The notes under the pieces are model-generated. The model had not been told where the DNA came from. It was given only the letters and a program-made list of their open reading frames with translations, and ran no database searches. Below are positions 52,827-63,812 of a stretch of 64,000 bases of DNA, piece after piece (the stretch's first letter is position 1; each line of letters starts with the position of its first letter). This stretch comes from Diplolepis rosae (taxonomy: Eukaryota; Arthropoda; Insecta; Hymenoptera; Diplolepididae), in NCBI GenBank assembly GCA_030998225.1, contig JAPYXD010000259.1, positions 2,170,001 to 2,234,000 of the forward strand, in the 5' to 3' direction. The position numbers and the translations under genes were made by a program.

Positions 52827-53867
52827 TATTATGGATGAATATCTCCTATTTGAATATCTACTTTTCAATATCCATTTTTCTCCGTGTGGATACAATTTGC
52901 TAGAATCCAAAAAATATTTTAGTTGATTCAACCAAATTTCGATTAATTTAACTACATTCTGTTTGAATTAAAGAAAGATCTTTGTTCAACAAAATTGTTT
53001 GGTTAGATCGAGTAAATTTTGTTTTCTATACACAGAAAAAAATATATTTGATCTAACCAAAACATTTTGTTAAATAAACCAAGTTCTTTTGTTAAGTCAA
53101 CCGAAATTTCGTTAGATCTACTAGAAGATTTGTTTCATTAAAGCAAATCGATTTTGAAGAAAATATTTTTGATTGCATACAAACAAATTCTTTAAACAAT
53201 TTAACAAAAGGTGGTTCGTTTGGATACGATTTGCTAGAATAAAAGAAATATTTTAGTTGATTCAACCAAATTTCGGTTAATTTAACAAAAGGTTTAGTAT
53301 TATCAATCAAAATTTCGATAAATCAACTGAAATTTGTGTTTAATTTTACCAAAATTTATCCAAGCGAACAATCTTTGTTTGGTTAAAACAAATTTATTGT
53401 ATGAATCACCAAAAATTTGAAGAGTGTAATAATTCAATTCTTTGGTTGATCCAACTACACCCAGAAAAATATTTTGTAAAATCCAATCAAAAATTAGATA
53501 CAGAGAAAAATAAACTTTATCCAATTGAAATATTTTGTTAAGTAAACCAAGATCTTTGATAAAGTCAAATCAATTTTGGAATTATCAACCAAAGTTTGTA
53601 TCAATCAACTGAAATTTGTGTTTAATTTTACCAAGTTGTATCCAAGCAAACAAATTTATTGATTAAATCAACCAAAAATTTGATCAGACGTGCAGTTAGT
53701 CAATTCTTTTGGTAATTCTTTGGTAAAGTCAAATCAAGTTTAGTCTTATCAATCAAAATTTGGATAAATCAGCTGAAATTTATGTTTAGTTTTACCAAAA
53801 TGTATCCAAGCAAACAAATTTATTGATTAAATCAACCAAACATTTAATCAGACGTGTAATAAGTCAA

Positions 53868-54139
53868 CTCTCTTGATATGAATCAGTCAAATTTTCACAG
53901 ATTGAATCAGTGATTTGCCTTTTAACTGATTCACCAGTGAAAAAATATATTTCACTGTTAAATCAGTTGTTTATCACTGCTTAAATCAGTGTAAATAATG
54001 TTTTCACTGTTAAATCAGTTAATTTTCACTGAAGCAATCAGTGGAATTTGACTGATTTACAGTAACCTCTTTTTAGCTATTTGAATCAGTCAAATTTCAC
54101 TGATAATCAGTAGATTTTGACTGATTTATATTTAGAAAG
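53868..54139. mobile_element. Element D3 (TGATTCAGT words), AA target duplication
   Basis: CTCTCTTGATATGAATCAGT to ATTTAGAAAG with AA at 53866-53867 and 54140-54141. The empty site AATAAGTCAATTCTTTGGTT is at 54921-54940. Confidence 0.9.
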
Positions 54140-54389
54140 AATTCTTTGGAGAACAATATTTTTTTACTCCAATTAAAGATTAGATACAGAAAATAATTTA
54201 CTTGATGTAGCCAAACTATTTTGTTAATTAAATCAAGATCTTTGGTAAAGTCAAATCAAGTTTAGTCTTATCAATCAAAATTTGGATAAATCAGCTGAAA
54301 TTTATGTTTAGTTTTACCAAAATGTATCCAAGCAAACAAATTTATTGATTAAATCAACCAAACATTTAATCAGACGTGTAATAAGTCAA

Positions 54390-54661
54390 CTCTCTTGATA
54401 TGAATCAGTCAAATTTTCACAGATTGAATCAGTGATTTGCCTTTTAACTGATTCACCAGTGAAAAAATATATTTCACTGTTAAATCAGTTGTTTATCACT
54501 GCTTAAATCAGTGTAAATAATGTTTTCACTGTTAAATCAGTTAATTTTCACTGAAGCAATCAGTGGAATTTGACTGATTTACAGTAACCTCTTTTTAGCT
54601 ATTTGAATCAGTCAAATTTCACTGATAATTAGTAGATTTTGAATGATTTATATTTAGAGAG
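54390..54661. mobile_element. Element D4, the tandem-duplicated twin of D3
   Basis: Same ends and AA flanks (54388-54389, 54662-54663), 522 bp from D3. It arose by tandem duplication after D inserted, not by a new insertion. Confidence 0.9.
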
Positions 54662-55010
54662 AATTCTTTGGGGAACAATATTCTTTTACTCCAATCAAAG
54701 ATTAGATACAGAAAATAATTTACTTGATGTAACCAAATTATTTTCTTAAATGGACCAAGATCTTTGGTAAAGTCAAATCAAGTTTCATATTATCAATCAA
54801 AATTTGTATAAATCAACTGAAATTTGCGTTTAATTTTACCAAAATGTATCCAAGCAACCAATTTTGTTTGCATTAAACAATTTTATTATTCCAATTAACC
54901 AAAAATTTGGTCAGACGTGTAATAAGTCAATTCTTTGGTTGATCCAACTACACACATAAAAATATTTTGTAAAATCCAATCAATGATTAGACACAAATAA
55001 TAATTTACTT

Positions 55011-56036
55011 GAACTAATTCTTGAAGTTCATTCGAGAAGATTCTTATGGATTGTATAAATACATGTGGCAATTACAATTTAACCCACTTTTTGGAGGTTA
55101 TTTTCAGTTTATCGTGGAATCAACACTCTCTAAACCGACAACTGTTATCACAGGTATTTCGAACAGGTAAAACCATACAGTGCAAGTGTATTCGAAAGTG
55201 TATACACAACTGTCTTCATATCTGTATCCTATATAAGTCTTTTTACTTACAAATACCCATAAACCATTGTGTTCCATTATCAACTACCTCACTTGCTACC
55301 ACGCATTCCATTCATACCAGTAGGGTTTAGTAAAATATTATTTTTCAAAACAGCAATATTTTTTTAACAATTCTTCCATTACTTTCAATGCAAACCCAGG
55401 AAAAAAGTAGCCAATTCCTTGAAATTTTCAACCAAATCCCTTAAATACTTGAATGGAATATTTTGATTCATTAAGCATAATTAGGACAAGATTTATGACA
55501 CAATATTAATTATAATTAACGCGGTAGAATTTCTCACATTTCTCGTCCTTGTTTAACAAGTCTTTTCATATTGGATTTTAAAAAATGCTTGCGTTCAGAG
55601 CCAAAGTTAAAGTTTAGCAAAAATTAAGGGCATGTGATATTTTAGGAAAGTAACAAGTTAATGTGAACAATTTGTTCCAGTTTCTATATGTTTACATCCA
55701 AGATTCATATAATTTTATTTTAAAAATTTGGGAAATGGCAGGCAAGATACAGACATGGGACTACTTTTAGTTTTGATAATAAAAAAAATTTTCCGATCGA
55801 TTTTCCCAAATATGAAATTTTTTTCTTTATTTTCTAAATCAAAAGCTTACCTCCATTTCATCTCCTCTAGCATTTCCCAAATTTTGAAAAGAAGACTTTA
55901 TGCATTTTAGACACAAACACGTATACGGAAAAAAATAGTTCGAGATACTTTACTCAACTTTTGAGTAAAGTTGGAGCAAAGGACAAGTTGCTATTTGATA
56001 ATATTTTAATAATTTTTTACGTATATTTTCAAAGTT
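55011..56036. other. Unique-looking sequence, no recognised gene
   Basis: Frames at 55046-55330 (94 codons, Cys/His/Thr-rich) and 55728-55910 (60 codons) have no domain I recognise. 55870-55925 (TTTTGAAAAGAAGACTTTAT...ACACAAACACGT) matches the tail at 4663-4705. 55925-56010 is unassigned. Confidence 0.4.
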
Positions 56037-56115
56037 CACACGGAGAAACTTTTCATAGCAATATATCTTTTATTTTATAAGGTAATTATTTCTAGCGGAC
56101 TGGAAATTTTTCGCA
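56037..56115. mobile_element. Element Q-like left end, cut by D5
   Basis: CACACGGAGAAACTTTTCAT, then GCAATATATCTTTTATTTTA and GGAAATTTTTCGCA. The reverse complement of this sequence forms the right end of the related element at 63180-63297 (TGCGAAAAATTTCCAG, ATAAAAGATATATTGC). Confidence 0.6.
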
Positions 56116-56386
56116 CTCTCTAAATTTGAATCAGTCAAAATCTACTAATTATCAGTGAAATTTGACTGATTCAAATAGCTAAAAAAAGGTTACTGTAAAT
56201 CAGTCAAATTTCACTGATTATTTCAGTAAAAATAAACTGATTTAACAGTGAAAAATATTTTTCACTGATTATTTCAGTAAAAATAAACTGATTTAACAGT
56301 GAAAAATATGTTTTCACTGATGAATCAGTGAAAAGGCAAATCACTGATTCAGTCAGTGAAAATTTGACTGATTCAGATTTAGAGAG
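56116..56386. mobile_element. Element D5 (TGATTCAGT words)
   Basis: CTCTCTAAATTTGAATCAGT to CAGATTTAGAGAG. Very similar to D1, with one internal unit (TTTCACTGATTATTTCAGTAAAAATAAACTG) repeated once more, making it longer than D1. Flanks read CA and TA, so the duplication has mutated or the target differs. Confidence 0.85.
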
Positions 56387-56933
56387 TAGTGTTCAAATAT
56401 TTTTTAATAATGAAAACCTCTGATAAAAATATATAATAAATCATTTAGAATTAAAAATTAAAATATAGCAAATAAATTTGCAATATAAACGTAAAATATA
56501 AAAATTTGATAAAAATTCTGTTACAGTTTGGTAGTTTCAAGAAAGATTTTATGAGAATCCGGTTAAATTTCACAATATTAAGAAAATTTCAGAGAAACAT
56601 CATAAATATAGTCAAATTTTATGTTACCTTTGTAACATAAAAGTTTTTTTACAATTTCGGAAAATTTTTAACATTGTAGTATTCAAACGTTTTCTTAATA
56701 ATAAAAACCTCTGATAAAAACACATAAAAAATCATTCAGAGTTAAAAATTTAAATGTAGCGCATAAACTTGCAATATAAACGTAAAATATAAAAATTTTA
56801 TAAAAATTCTGTTACAGTTTGGCAGTTTTAAGATACATTTCTCATTTTAACAATTTGTGATCGAACTCTAATGCATTTTTAAAAATTTGAATCTTACAAA
56901 TTATTACAATAATATTGAATAATAAAGAATTTG
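56387..56933 (+). repeat. Repeat N, two tandem units and the empty L site
   Basis: A unit starting TTCAAATATTTTTTAATAAT (about 56392) recurs at about 56680 (period about 288 bp), each with TAAACGTAAAATATAAAAAT and CTGTTACAGTTTGG. 56815-56840 is the empty site of family L. Confidence 0.7.
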
Positions 56934-56977
56934 AAAATCTTTCTGTGGAAAAAAAGACGCTTTCGACTACGCTGGGA
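56934..56977 (-). mobile_element. tRNA-SINE copy 3, strongly 5' truncated
   Basis: Only the 3' tail and the start of the T arm remain (AAAGAATTTGAAAATCTTTC through GACTACGCTGGGA). The sequence then changes within the B box region. Confidence 0.75.
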
Positions 56978-57229
56978 ACAAAAATTTCAAACTCAACTAA
57001 TTAATTTGAAAATAATATTAAAAAATTCTTTAAATATAATATTAAATAATCTCCAAATTTTTCACATGTCCCAATTTAACTAAAATTTAATTAAAGTATC
57101 TTGAACTATTTTTCTCCATGTAAAAACGTATAATCAATAAAATTTGTTAATTTTCTGAGTATCACATGCCCTTAAATGTAACGAATTGAAATCATTGAGC
57201 TGAAATGAGTTAAACGAAAATAAAAAGCG
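56978..57229. other. AT-rich sequence with an empty family M site
   Basis: 57120-57175 matches 4705-4757 up to ACATGCCCTTAA and continues into ATGTAACGAATTG, the uninterrupted counterpart of the family M insertion at 4754. Confidence 0.6.
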
Positions 57230-57840
57230 ATGAAGTGAAAAGGACTCGAATTAACTAGAATGAATCGGAGTCGAGTATTTCTCAACCCTTTGGTGGTTAC
57301 GTCACGTTAAAAAAGCTATTTGGGGTCAACACCCCGCTAGAGCGACACGTGTAGTACTTCTCGTCGGTCCCTTGTCCTCCCTCCTCTCCCCTCTTTCCCT
57401 TGTCCTCCGGAACCTCTTCACTCCACCACCCCCTTTAGTGTTCCATCTTTGCTTCACTATTCACGTGGTATTTTCTCTCTCACTCTCTTCACTCCACCTC
57501 GTAACGCCATCACTGCCACTTCCTCTCCTAGGAGAGTCCCTTCTACCCGCACAGACCCTCGCCATCATAACAGATTTCTAAGCTCCCTAGACTAGAGATA
57601 GCAAGAAGCAAAACCTAACCTGGCTTGGCCTCGTTGGAATCTAGAAGGCTGAAAGTCGAATGTCCGCTTGACGAAGGACTAGAGAGCTATTAGCAGATAT
57701 CCCACAACACCCCGTGTGGGCGCTATTATTGTCAACTTGTTAGATTTACACTGTTGGAAAAATCTACATGATCTTCGAGACAGATTTGATGGACGTTTTT
57801 ATCACCCACATAGTTGACAAATTAAAACGAGGTAAAAATT
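57230..57840. other. Single-copy-looking, GC-richer island
   Basis: Pyrimidine-rich between 57360 and 57560 (CTCCCTCCTCTCCCCTC-like). The 69-codon plus frame at 57372-57581 is Leu/Ser/Pro-rich because of that composition. A host gene flank or UTR is possible. No motif is recognised. Confidence 0.4.
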
Positions 57841-57861
57841 TAGTAAACGGAAAAAAATGTA

Positions 57862-58246
57862 CTCTCTAAATCTTAATCAGTTAAAATCTACTGATTATCA
57901 GTAAAATTTGACTGATTCAAATGGCTAAAAAAGGTTACTGCGAATCAGTCACATTTCACTGATTATTTCAGTGAAAGTGAAGTGATTTAACAGTGAAAAA
58001 CTATTTTTCACTGTTAAATCAGTTAATTTTTACTGATTCAACTGTGCGAAAATATTTTTCGCCGATAAATCAGTTAATTTTTACTGATTCAACAGTGCAA
58101 AAATATTTTCCACTCTTAAATCAGTTAATTTTCACTGAAATAATCAGTGAAATTTGACTGATTTGCAGTAAACTTTTCTTTAGCTATTTGAATCAGTCAA
58201 ATTTTACTGATAATCAGTAGATTTTAACTGATTCAGATTTAGAGAG
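57862..58246. mobile_element. Element D6, enlarged TGATTCAGT-word element
   Basis: CTCTCTAAATCTTAATCAGT to CAGATTTAGAGAG. At 385 bp it is the longest D element. The middle has extra tandem units of TAAATCAGTTAATTTTTACTGATTCA. The flanks TA and CA differ by one base. Confidence 0.85.
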
Positions 58247-58406
58247 CATGGTTGCGACGAACACATTAAGAGTAAAATATGATCTAAAGGTTTTTATTAT
58301 AGTTGCCGTTACCAAAGAGGGAGAGAAAGATTCTGTAGTAATTTACTATTAAAGTAGTTGTGCCAGAAATCAGGTTTCAGGGAAAAAAAGGTTTTTTATG
58401 ATTTTA

Positions 58407-58482
58407 AGGCCATGAATCAATCGGACCATGTGACTTAATTATACATTAATTCGTTGATGTAAGATAACTTTTTAGATTTTCA
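58407..58482. mobile_element. Family B left-end fragment
   Basis: TTAAGGCCATGAATCAATCG, ACCATGTGACTTAATTATAC, then GTAAGATAACTTTTTAGATT. 58247-58406 is unassigned. Confidence 0.65.
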
Positions 58483-58489
58483 AACATAT

Positions 58490-59455
58490 ATATGAGAAGG
58501 TATTATATTTGTGTAAAATTTGACCCGCACTTTTTTTTAAGGAATATTTTTGATAACATAAAAAATTGCAATACTGGTTTCTGATAGTGCTCATAAATCT
58601 TTCCTTATAACATTTTTTGTTTGAACCAAAATTAAGAAAGTTACAGTATGTTAGAATTTGAAAAAAGTCAATATCTAAATTCTATTTTCCAGTTAAATTA
58701 TACGAGATACGAAAAAACGTTATGATACAATATTATTGAATAAATAAAGACCTACAAATTTGAATTGTCACATTTTTTCATAAGATGCATATTTTTCTTC
58801 TTAATTAAAAAAAAAAAAACTATTGAAAATCCAAAATTCAACTTTTTTAACAATAATATGTGAAATACGAAAAAAACGTAAAAATACAAAGTAGTTCGTT
58901 TCAATAAGATCTACAAATTTTGTCTCACAAAGTTTCTGATAAAACATATATTTTTCGTTTCAATTCCAAAAAATACGATTAAAATTCAAAAATTCCATTT
59001 TTTAGACAAAATATGTGAGATACAAAAGAAACTTTGAGATGAAAAATTGTTTGGCTAAATAAGGTCTACACATTCTCATCGAGACATTTCGGGACAGGAT
59101 GTATAATTTATGTTTTGATTTTTAATAATGAAAAAATTCGATTTTTTTCACCAAAATATGTGAGATACGAAATAAGCGTTGTTCTGCAAAATCGTTTCCT
59201 TAAATGTGGTAAAGTCTACGATTGTTTTTCCTTTTTGAGATATTTGGAAGAAAATAAATTATTTTAATCATATAATTTATTAAAAAGTTACTGAAATGTA
59301 TACAGAAAATCGAGCGCGAAGCGCGAGCGCCATGATGAGAATGTGTTCTTTAAGGCTGATAGAGCCTTAAGTAAATTGAATTTCCTGTTTCACTTAAATT
59401 CAAATAGAAATTGAGTGACTTTGAGAAAATGTGTAATTCACATCATCTGTAATAT
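58490..59455 (-). repeat. Family A copy 5, truncated
   Basis: Starts CATATATATGAGAAGGTATT with the ACAG region missing, then the subrepeats, the CGAGCGCGAAGCGCGAG hairpin block (59314-59330), CATGATGAGAATGTG and the CTTTAAGGCTGATAGAGCCTTAAG hairpin. It ends in the CACATCATCTGTAATATTAT segment. Confidence 0.75.
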
Positions 59456-59758
59456 TATAATAACAGACATGTTTTCAAGCATGTCACGTTATAATGCATA
59501 TCTTATGTTTTAATTTTTAAAAATGTTATTCAAAATCAAAATTTCGATTTTTTAATCAAAGTATGTGAGGTATAGAAAAAAAGTCATAATGGGAAATTGT
59601 TTGGTCAGAAAAGTTTTCCAAAAATTGCATTTACATATTTTTTAAAATCATATATAAGATAAATAAATAGGAACTAAAAATAAAACGCAAAAAAAATATG
59701 ATGCGAGAACATACGAAATTATCAAATTACGAAAATATATATATTTCAGGGAAATCCA
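59456..59758. other. Family V hairpin and diverged family A subrepeats
   Basis: GACATGTTTTCAAGCATGTC at 59465-59484 is the family V hairpin. The rest is CAAAGTATGTGAGG-like subrepeat sequence. Confidence 0.5.
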
Positions 59759-59955
59759 CACTGAGAAAACAGTTTTGTCAAATCAACAAAAATATTTTGG
59801 TAGTAGTTAGCGAACAAAATTCTTTTGGTGTGCCACCAAAACATTGTGCGATATCAATCAAATTTTGTTACTTAAACAAAATGTTTTGTTGGGACATCAA
59901 AATATTTTGTCAGGACAACAAAAAAAGTTTTGTTGGATAAATTTTTTCCTCAGTG
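59759..59955. mobile_element. Element E2 (CAACAAAA words), CA target duplication
   Basis: 197 bp, CACTGAGAAAACAGTTTTGT to TTTTTTCCTCAGTG, the same length as E1. CA at 59757-59758 and 59956-59957. The 80-codon frame at 59698-59940 is a translation of the words. Confidence 0.9.
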
Positions 59956-59979
59956 CATATAAGCTTATACTGATTTATT

Positions 59980-61090
59980 TACATTCTCATCATAAATGAG
60001 AAGGTATTAGTTTTATGTGAAAAATAATTCTGGATAGAATTATCGGATTGAATTGAGCTTTGGCATACTCTATAGGAGCCGAAAAAGTAAGGACAACTTC
60101 GTTAACCAGCCACATCTGACAAGAATTGTCAAAATAAGAGCATTTTTTGTCTTTTTGAAAACAACTTTATGAACAAATTTAAAATTCCAATACTGGTTTC
60201 TGATATTTCTCATAAATCTCTACTAATTACCCTGATAACATTTTTCACTTAAATTAAAATTAAGAAAGTTACAGTATATGTTAAAACTTGAAAATTCATT
60301 ATATAAATTCCATTTTTCAGTTAAATTTTACGAAATACGAACAAAAAGTTATCGTTCAAAATTATTTACTACATAAAGATCTACAAGTTTGAATCGCAAC
60401 AGTTTTTCATAAGATGTATATTTTTGTTTTTAATTTGAAAATATACTATTGAAAATCCAAAATTCAATTTTTTAACAATAATATGTGAAATACGAAAAAA
60501 AGAAAGTTTGCAAAATTCTTCGTTTCAATAAGATATATAAATTTTGTTTGACGTAGTAATAAAATGCGATTAAAATTCAAAAATGCCATTACTTAAACAA
60601 AATATGTGACATACGAAAAAACGTTGAGATAAAAAATTATTTGCCTAAATAAGGACTACAAATTCTCAATAGGACATTTTGTGACAAGATGTATACTTAA
60701 TGTTTTGATTTTAAATATTGAAAATCAAAAATTCCAGTTTGTAACCAAAATAAGTGAGATACAAAATAAGCGTTAAAATAAAAAATTTTTTGCTTAAAAA
60801 TAGTCTACGAAATTTTTTCCTTTTTGAGATATTTGGAAGAAAATCAATTGTTTAATCATGTAAATTATTAGAAAATGACAAAAATGTATACAGAAAGATG
60901 AGCGCGAAACGCGAGTGTCATGATGATAATGTGTTCCTTAAGGCTGATAGAGCCTTAAATAAATTGAATTTCCTGTTTCATTTCAAAGCAAAACAAAATT
61001 TATTAACTTTGAGAAAATGTAGTTCACATCTACAATATTATATAAAATTGACTTGAGCTACAGTATCAAATTACAAAAAAAAATAAACCT
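59980..61090 (-). repeat. Family A copy 6, diverged
   Basis: ACATTCTCATCATAAATGAG, AATTATCGGATTGAATTGAG, the subrepeats, GAGCGCGAAACGCGAG (60900-60915), CATGATGATAATGTG and the CCTTAAGGCTGATAGAGCCT hairpin, ending GAGCTACAGTATCAAATTAC. No ACAG expansion and no GC head. Confidence 0.75.
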
Positions 61091-61104
61091 GAATTTTTGT
61101 AAAA

Positions 61105-61390
61105 TTTTCACTTAAAGTTGACAAACGTTTTTTATCGTTTTCTGTTGTATTTTCCGATTTTTCACGAAGATATGTTATAAAATGAGAAAGTTAAAGATTT
61201 TAAACCCCAAAAACAAAAAAGACCAAATTTGGAGCAAAATAAACTTTTAGGCAAAAAAGTATGAATGAAAAAAGAAGGGAACCATCCAAAATCCTTTTCT
61301 TTTTTTTTTTTCATTCGTCCTCTTTTAATCTTGATCCAAATTTAGTTGTTTTTGTTTTTAAGTGTTTGCATCTTTTGGTCTTTTTTGGAA
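61105..61390. mobile_element. Family B fragment followed by a diverged palindrome
   Basis: 61105-61192 is the family B right-half block (GTTGACAAACGTTTTTTATC, AAAATGAGAAAGTTA). 61196-61390 is a diverged relative of the 3800-4175 palindrome (AAAAGACCAAATTTGGAGCA opposite TTGATCCAAATTTAGTTG). The same pair of elements sits side by side at 3541-4175, so they may be one composite unit. Confidence 0.55.
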
Positions 61391-62025
61391 TGTTTTGAAT
61401 TGTCAATTATTGAAATATTTGAAAAAAGAAACTGTTGAAGAAATCAGTAAAAAAACAATTGATTAGAATAAGAAAAAAAAGAGAAACTATAATGAAATCT
61501 AAAAATAGAAAAATTATTGTAAGCAATAGTTTAAAATCCGATTATACTAATTTGTGAGCTGACTATGCAGACAATAAATTTGAGGGGTTTAAATTATTTT
61601 TAGGCGAAATCCCTCTTCTGAAAAGTATCTAAATCGTTTTTGAAAACTTAAATGTAAATTATAACATTTTTTAGATTAAAATAAAGATGTTTAGTGAAAA
61701 ATAAAAATTATTGAACTTTTAAATAATCTTACTTAACATTTAATTCAAATTATTCGTATGATTGCTTTTCAGCGATTGCCCAAGTTCTTTTAATTTTTAT
61801 AATATATTGAATCCAAAACTTCTTTTCGAAGACCGTAAAAGTAAAAAACATTTCGCATTTAATAAGTCCTATTTAAAGGCAATTTATGTTCTTAAGCTTA
61901 TCTGAAAGGTGAATTTTCGTAATTTATATTTTTTAAGTATCAACATAATTGTGGAATTTCCTTCCTGTAAATTCAAGAAGAAGATGAGCTAGAAACAAAA
62001 AAATCGTAAAAATGGAATTACTTAA
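61391..62025. other. AT-rich sequence without recognised features
   Basis: No open frame or repeat match is seen. Confidence 0.5.
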
Positions 62026-62880
62026 GGTAGTTGATCCACGAAAATTAGACCTCAGGCAAAAATATATAATTTTGCTTTCAAGACCAGCAATATTATTATT
62101 GAAGGGCTATTTTGGAAAAGAAAAGATTAATTTCCATGAAAAAAATTTGAAACACAGAAAAATAATTTTATTAACAAATATTTATATTTTTTTTAATGTA
62201 GCACAATGTATCTGCAATTAAAAACCAAAGTCTTTTTTTATGCCACGTTCTTAGTTTCCGAGATAATTCAACGAGTTTGTCCAGAAATGGTTTGCTTTTG
62301 TCAAACTGCAAAAATTTTTTTTTCGCATTAAAACATGTTTTTTGATCAAAAATTACTATTCTGAAAATTTTTGACTGTCTTGTTGGTCATGCGACGAAGA
62401 AAGAAAAAAAAAAAAAATTCGTCACACGAGACGTCACAAACTTCAGCTCAATGAAAAAGATTCCCTACAATTTAATCATTTCCAATTTTCGAAAACGAAT
62501 AAATTATTATCAAACTCAGAAATTTGTTTATAAAAATTTCGTTTTGGAAAATGTTTTTTTAATGGTTTCAGCCATTAAAGAATTTATTTTTTAAAATCAG
62601 AAACGGTGAACTTGTGGGAAATCTTTTCTCTGAAAAAATGATTCATGATTTATTATAATCACATAATTTTTTAAAATTTGGTAAGAAGCGATAAGAAAAA
62701 AAGTTGGATCAAAAATAAAATTTATTAATAAAATTATTTTTCTGTGTATCAAATTTTTTTCATGTAAAATAATCTTTTCTCTTTCAAAATAGCCCTTCAA
62801 TAATAATATTGATATTCTTAAAAGCAAAATTATCTATTTTTGCCTGAGGTCTAATTTTCGTGGATGAAAACTACCTTAAG
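62023..62880. mobile_element. Family C with complete ends, interrupted by an inverted-repeat arm
   Basis: TTAAGGTAGTTGATCCACGA at the left and GAAAACTACCTTAA at the right. The left arm stops near 62165. 62166-62455 (GCGACGAAGAAAG, CGTCACACGAGACGTCACAA, CTTCAGCTCAATG) is a diverged piece of the 18.15-18.8 kb element and replaces part of the left arm. The element then resumes at AAAAAGATTCCCTACAATTT. The frames at 62012-62221 and 62597-62827 are the arm frames again. A second TTAAGGTAGTTG start follows at 62876. Confidence 0.8.
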
Positions 62881-63019
62881 GTAGTTGTCCGAAAAAACAA
62901 GTTTTTATTTGATATTAAAAGCTGATATGACATTATGAGTTGTATTTTATGAAAGAAAAAACATTATTGTTTTATAAAAATAAATTTTAAATTTAAATTT
63001 TAAATTTAAACTACGTTTC

Positions 63020-63300
63020 AATTTAGGGAAAACGTCTAATAGTGAGAATTTTTCACAGCGACATACTGAACTTTAAATGAACTATACGATAATTTACTAT
63101 AGATTGTATCGAACTTTACTATAACCTATACTAAAGTTTCACATAATTTTTCGAATCTTTAGTATTTTGACTGCGAAAAATTTCCAGTCCTCTAGAAATA
63201 ATTACCATTGCACCTCGATTTCCCCTAGATTCCTAGTATTTTTTAAAATTATTATAAAATAAAAGATATATTGCTGTGGAATGTTTATCCGTGTATTTAT
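63020..63300. mobile_element. Element Q-like copy, diverged
   Basis: Opens with GGGAAAACGTCTAATAGTGA and includes ACTATAGATTGTATCGAACTTTAC words. The right end (TGCGAAAAATTTCCAG, then TATAAAATAAAAGATATATT and TTTATCCGTG) is the reverse complement of the left end at 56037. 62881-63019 includes an AAATTTAAATTTTAAATTTAAA-type palindrome near 62986-63010. Confidence 0.6.
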
Positions 63301-63387
63301 TTCATCAAAAAAATTGTTATGATGATTTCAACCGACTCATGTGTGCAATATTTACTAGTTACTTTTTTCTCATATTTTAAATATAAA

Positions 63388-63475
63388 GATCACTGATGTG
63401 GACTCCAATCAGAGTCGAAACGATTGATTGAAACTACTCTTTTTTCATTTATAGACCCTAAAGCCAATCAGCCAA
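63388..63475 (+). ncRNA. Hammerhead-like motif 10 (core mutated)
   Basis: GATCA, CTGATGT (63393-63399, A9 to T), stem II GACTC-CAATCA-GAGTC, GAAACGATTGATTG, and the downstream box AGACCCTAAAGCCAATCA. Helix I is preserved, but the core change and ACGA for ACGU predict no activity. 63476-63812 has no recognised feature; the minus frame at 63718-63912 (64 codons) runs into E3. Confidence 0.6.
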
Positions 63476-63812
63476 CATTGCAAATATTGAAAAATCTACT
63501 CACAAAATTGAAAACAGTGAAGTTGTAGAGGATATTTTCCCTGAAAAAATAAGCCAGATTTATAAAAATCCAATCATTTTTCAAAAATTGGTAAGAAACG
63601 ATAGTATTTTTTTCGTAAGTTTAATATTTTTTTCATAAAATCCTAGAATAAAATGTTTCTATTGTCCCTTTGAAATTACACAATAAATGAATTGTAATTT
63701 TTGCGTTTAAATTTATATTAATATGGATATTGGACATAAGTAAAATTCAGTACCTGAATTACTTTATAATACGTTAATATAAAATTCGAGACGAATTCAA
63801 TATTAACTCGTA

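Larger units (their letters stand above)
50397..52886. mobile_element. Element H (outer copy), AGATATTGA-word element, TG target duplication
   Basis: The left end is CACGGAGAAAAGTGGATATT and the right end AATATCCATTTTTCTCCGTG, with TG at 50395-50396 and 52887-52888. The left third is a series of AGATATTGA/TCAATATCT words. The right part holds a non-word segment with CGGCTATAAACCACATATAG, TTTATATATATGCGCGCGCA and a 46-60 codon frame, then words again. A second copy of H and a mariner element are inserted inside. Confidence 0.9.
53719..54762 (+). repeat. Tandem duplication, two 522 bp units
   Basis: TTTGGTAAAGTCAAATCAAG recurs at 53719, 54241 and 54763, exactly 522 bp apart each time. Units 1 and 2 are nearly identical, each with family G words plus a D element. 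A third unit diverges after about 20 bp and lacks the D element. Confidence 0.95.
52887..55010. mobile_element. Family G (AATCAACCAAA-word) array, continued
   Basis: The interrupted element ends near 53027 (TTTTGTTTTCTATACACAG), and others begin CACAGAAAAAAATATATTTG (53031) and CACCCAGAAAAATATTTTGT (53458). Words such as TTGGTTGATTCAACCAAATTT, TCTTTGGTAAAG and GTATCCAAGCAAACAAA fill the region. Minus frames at 53092-53310 and 53303-53524 translate the words. Confidence 0.75.
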
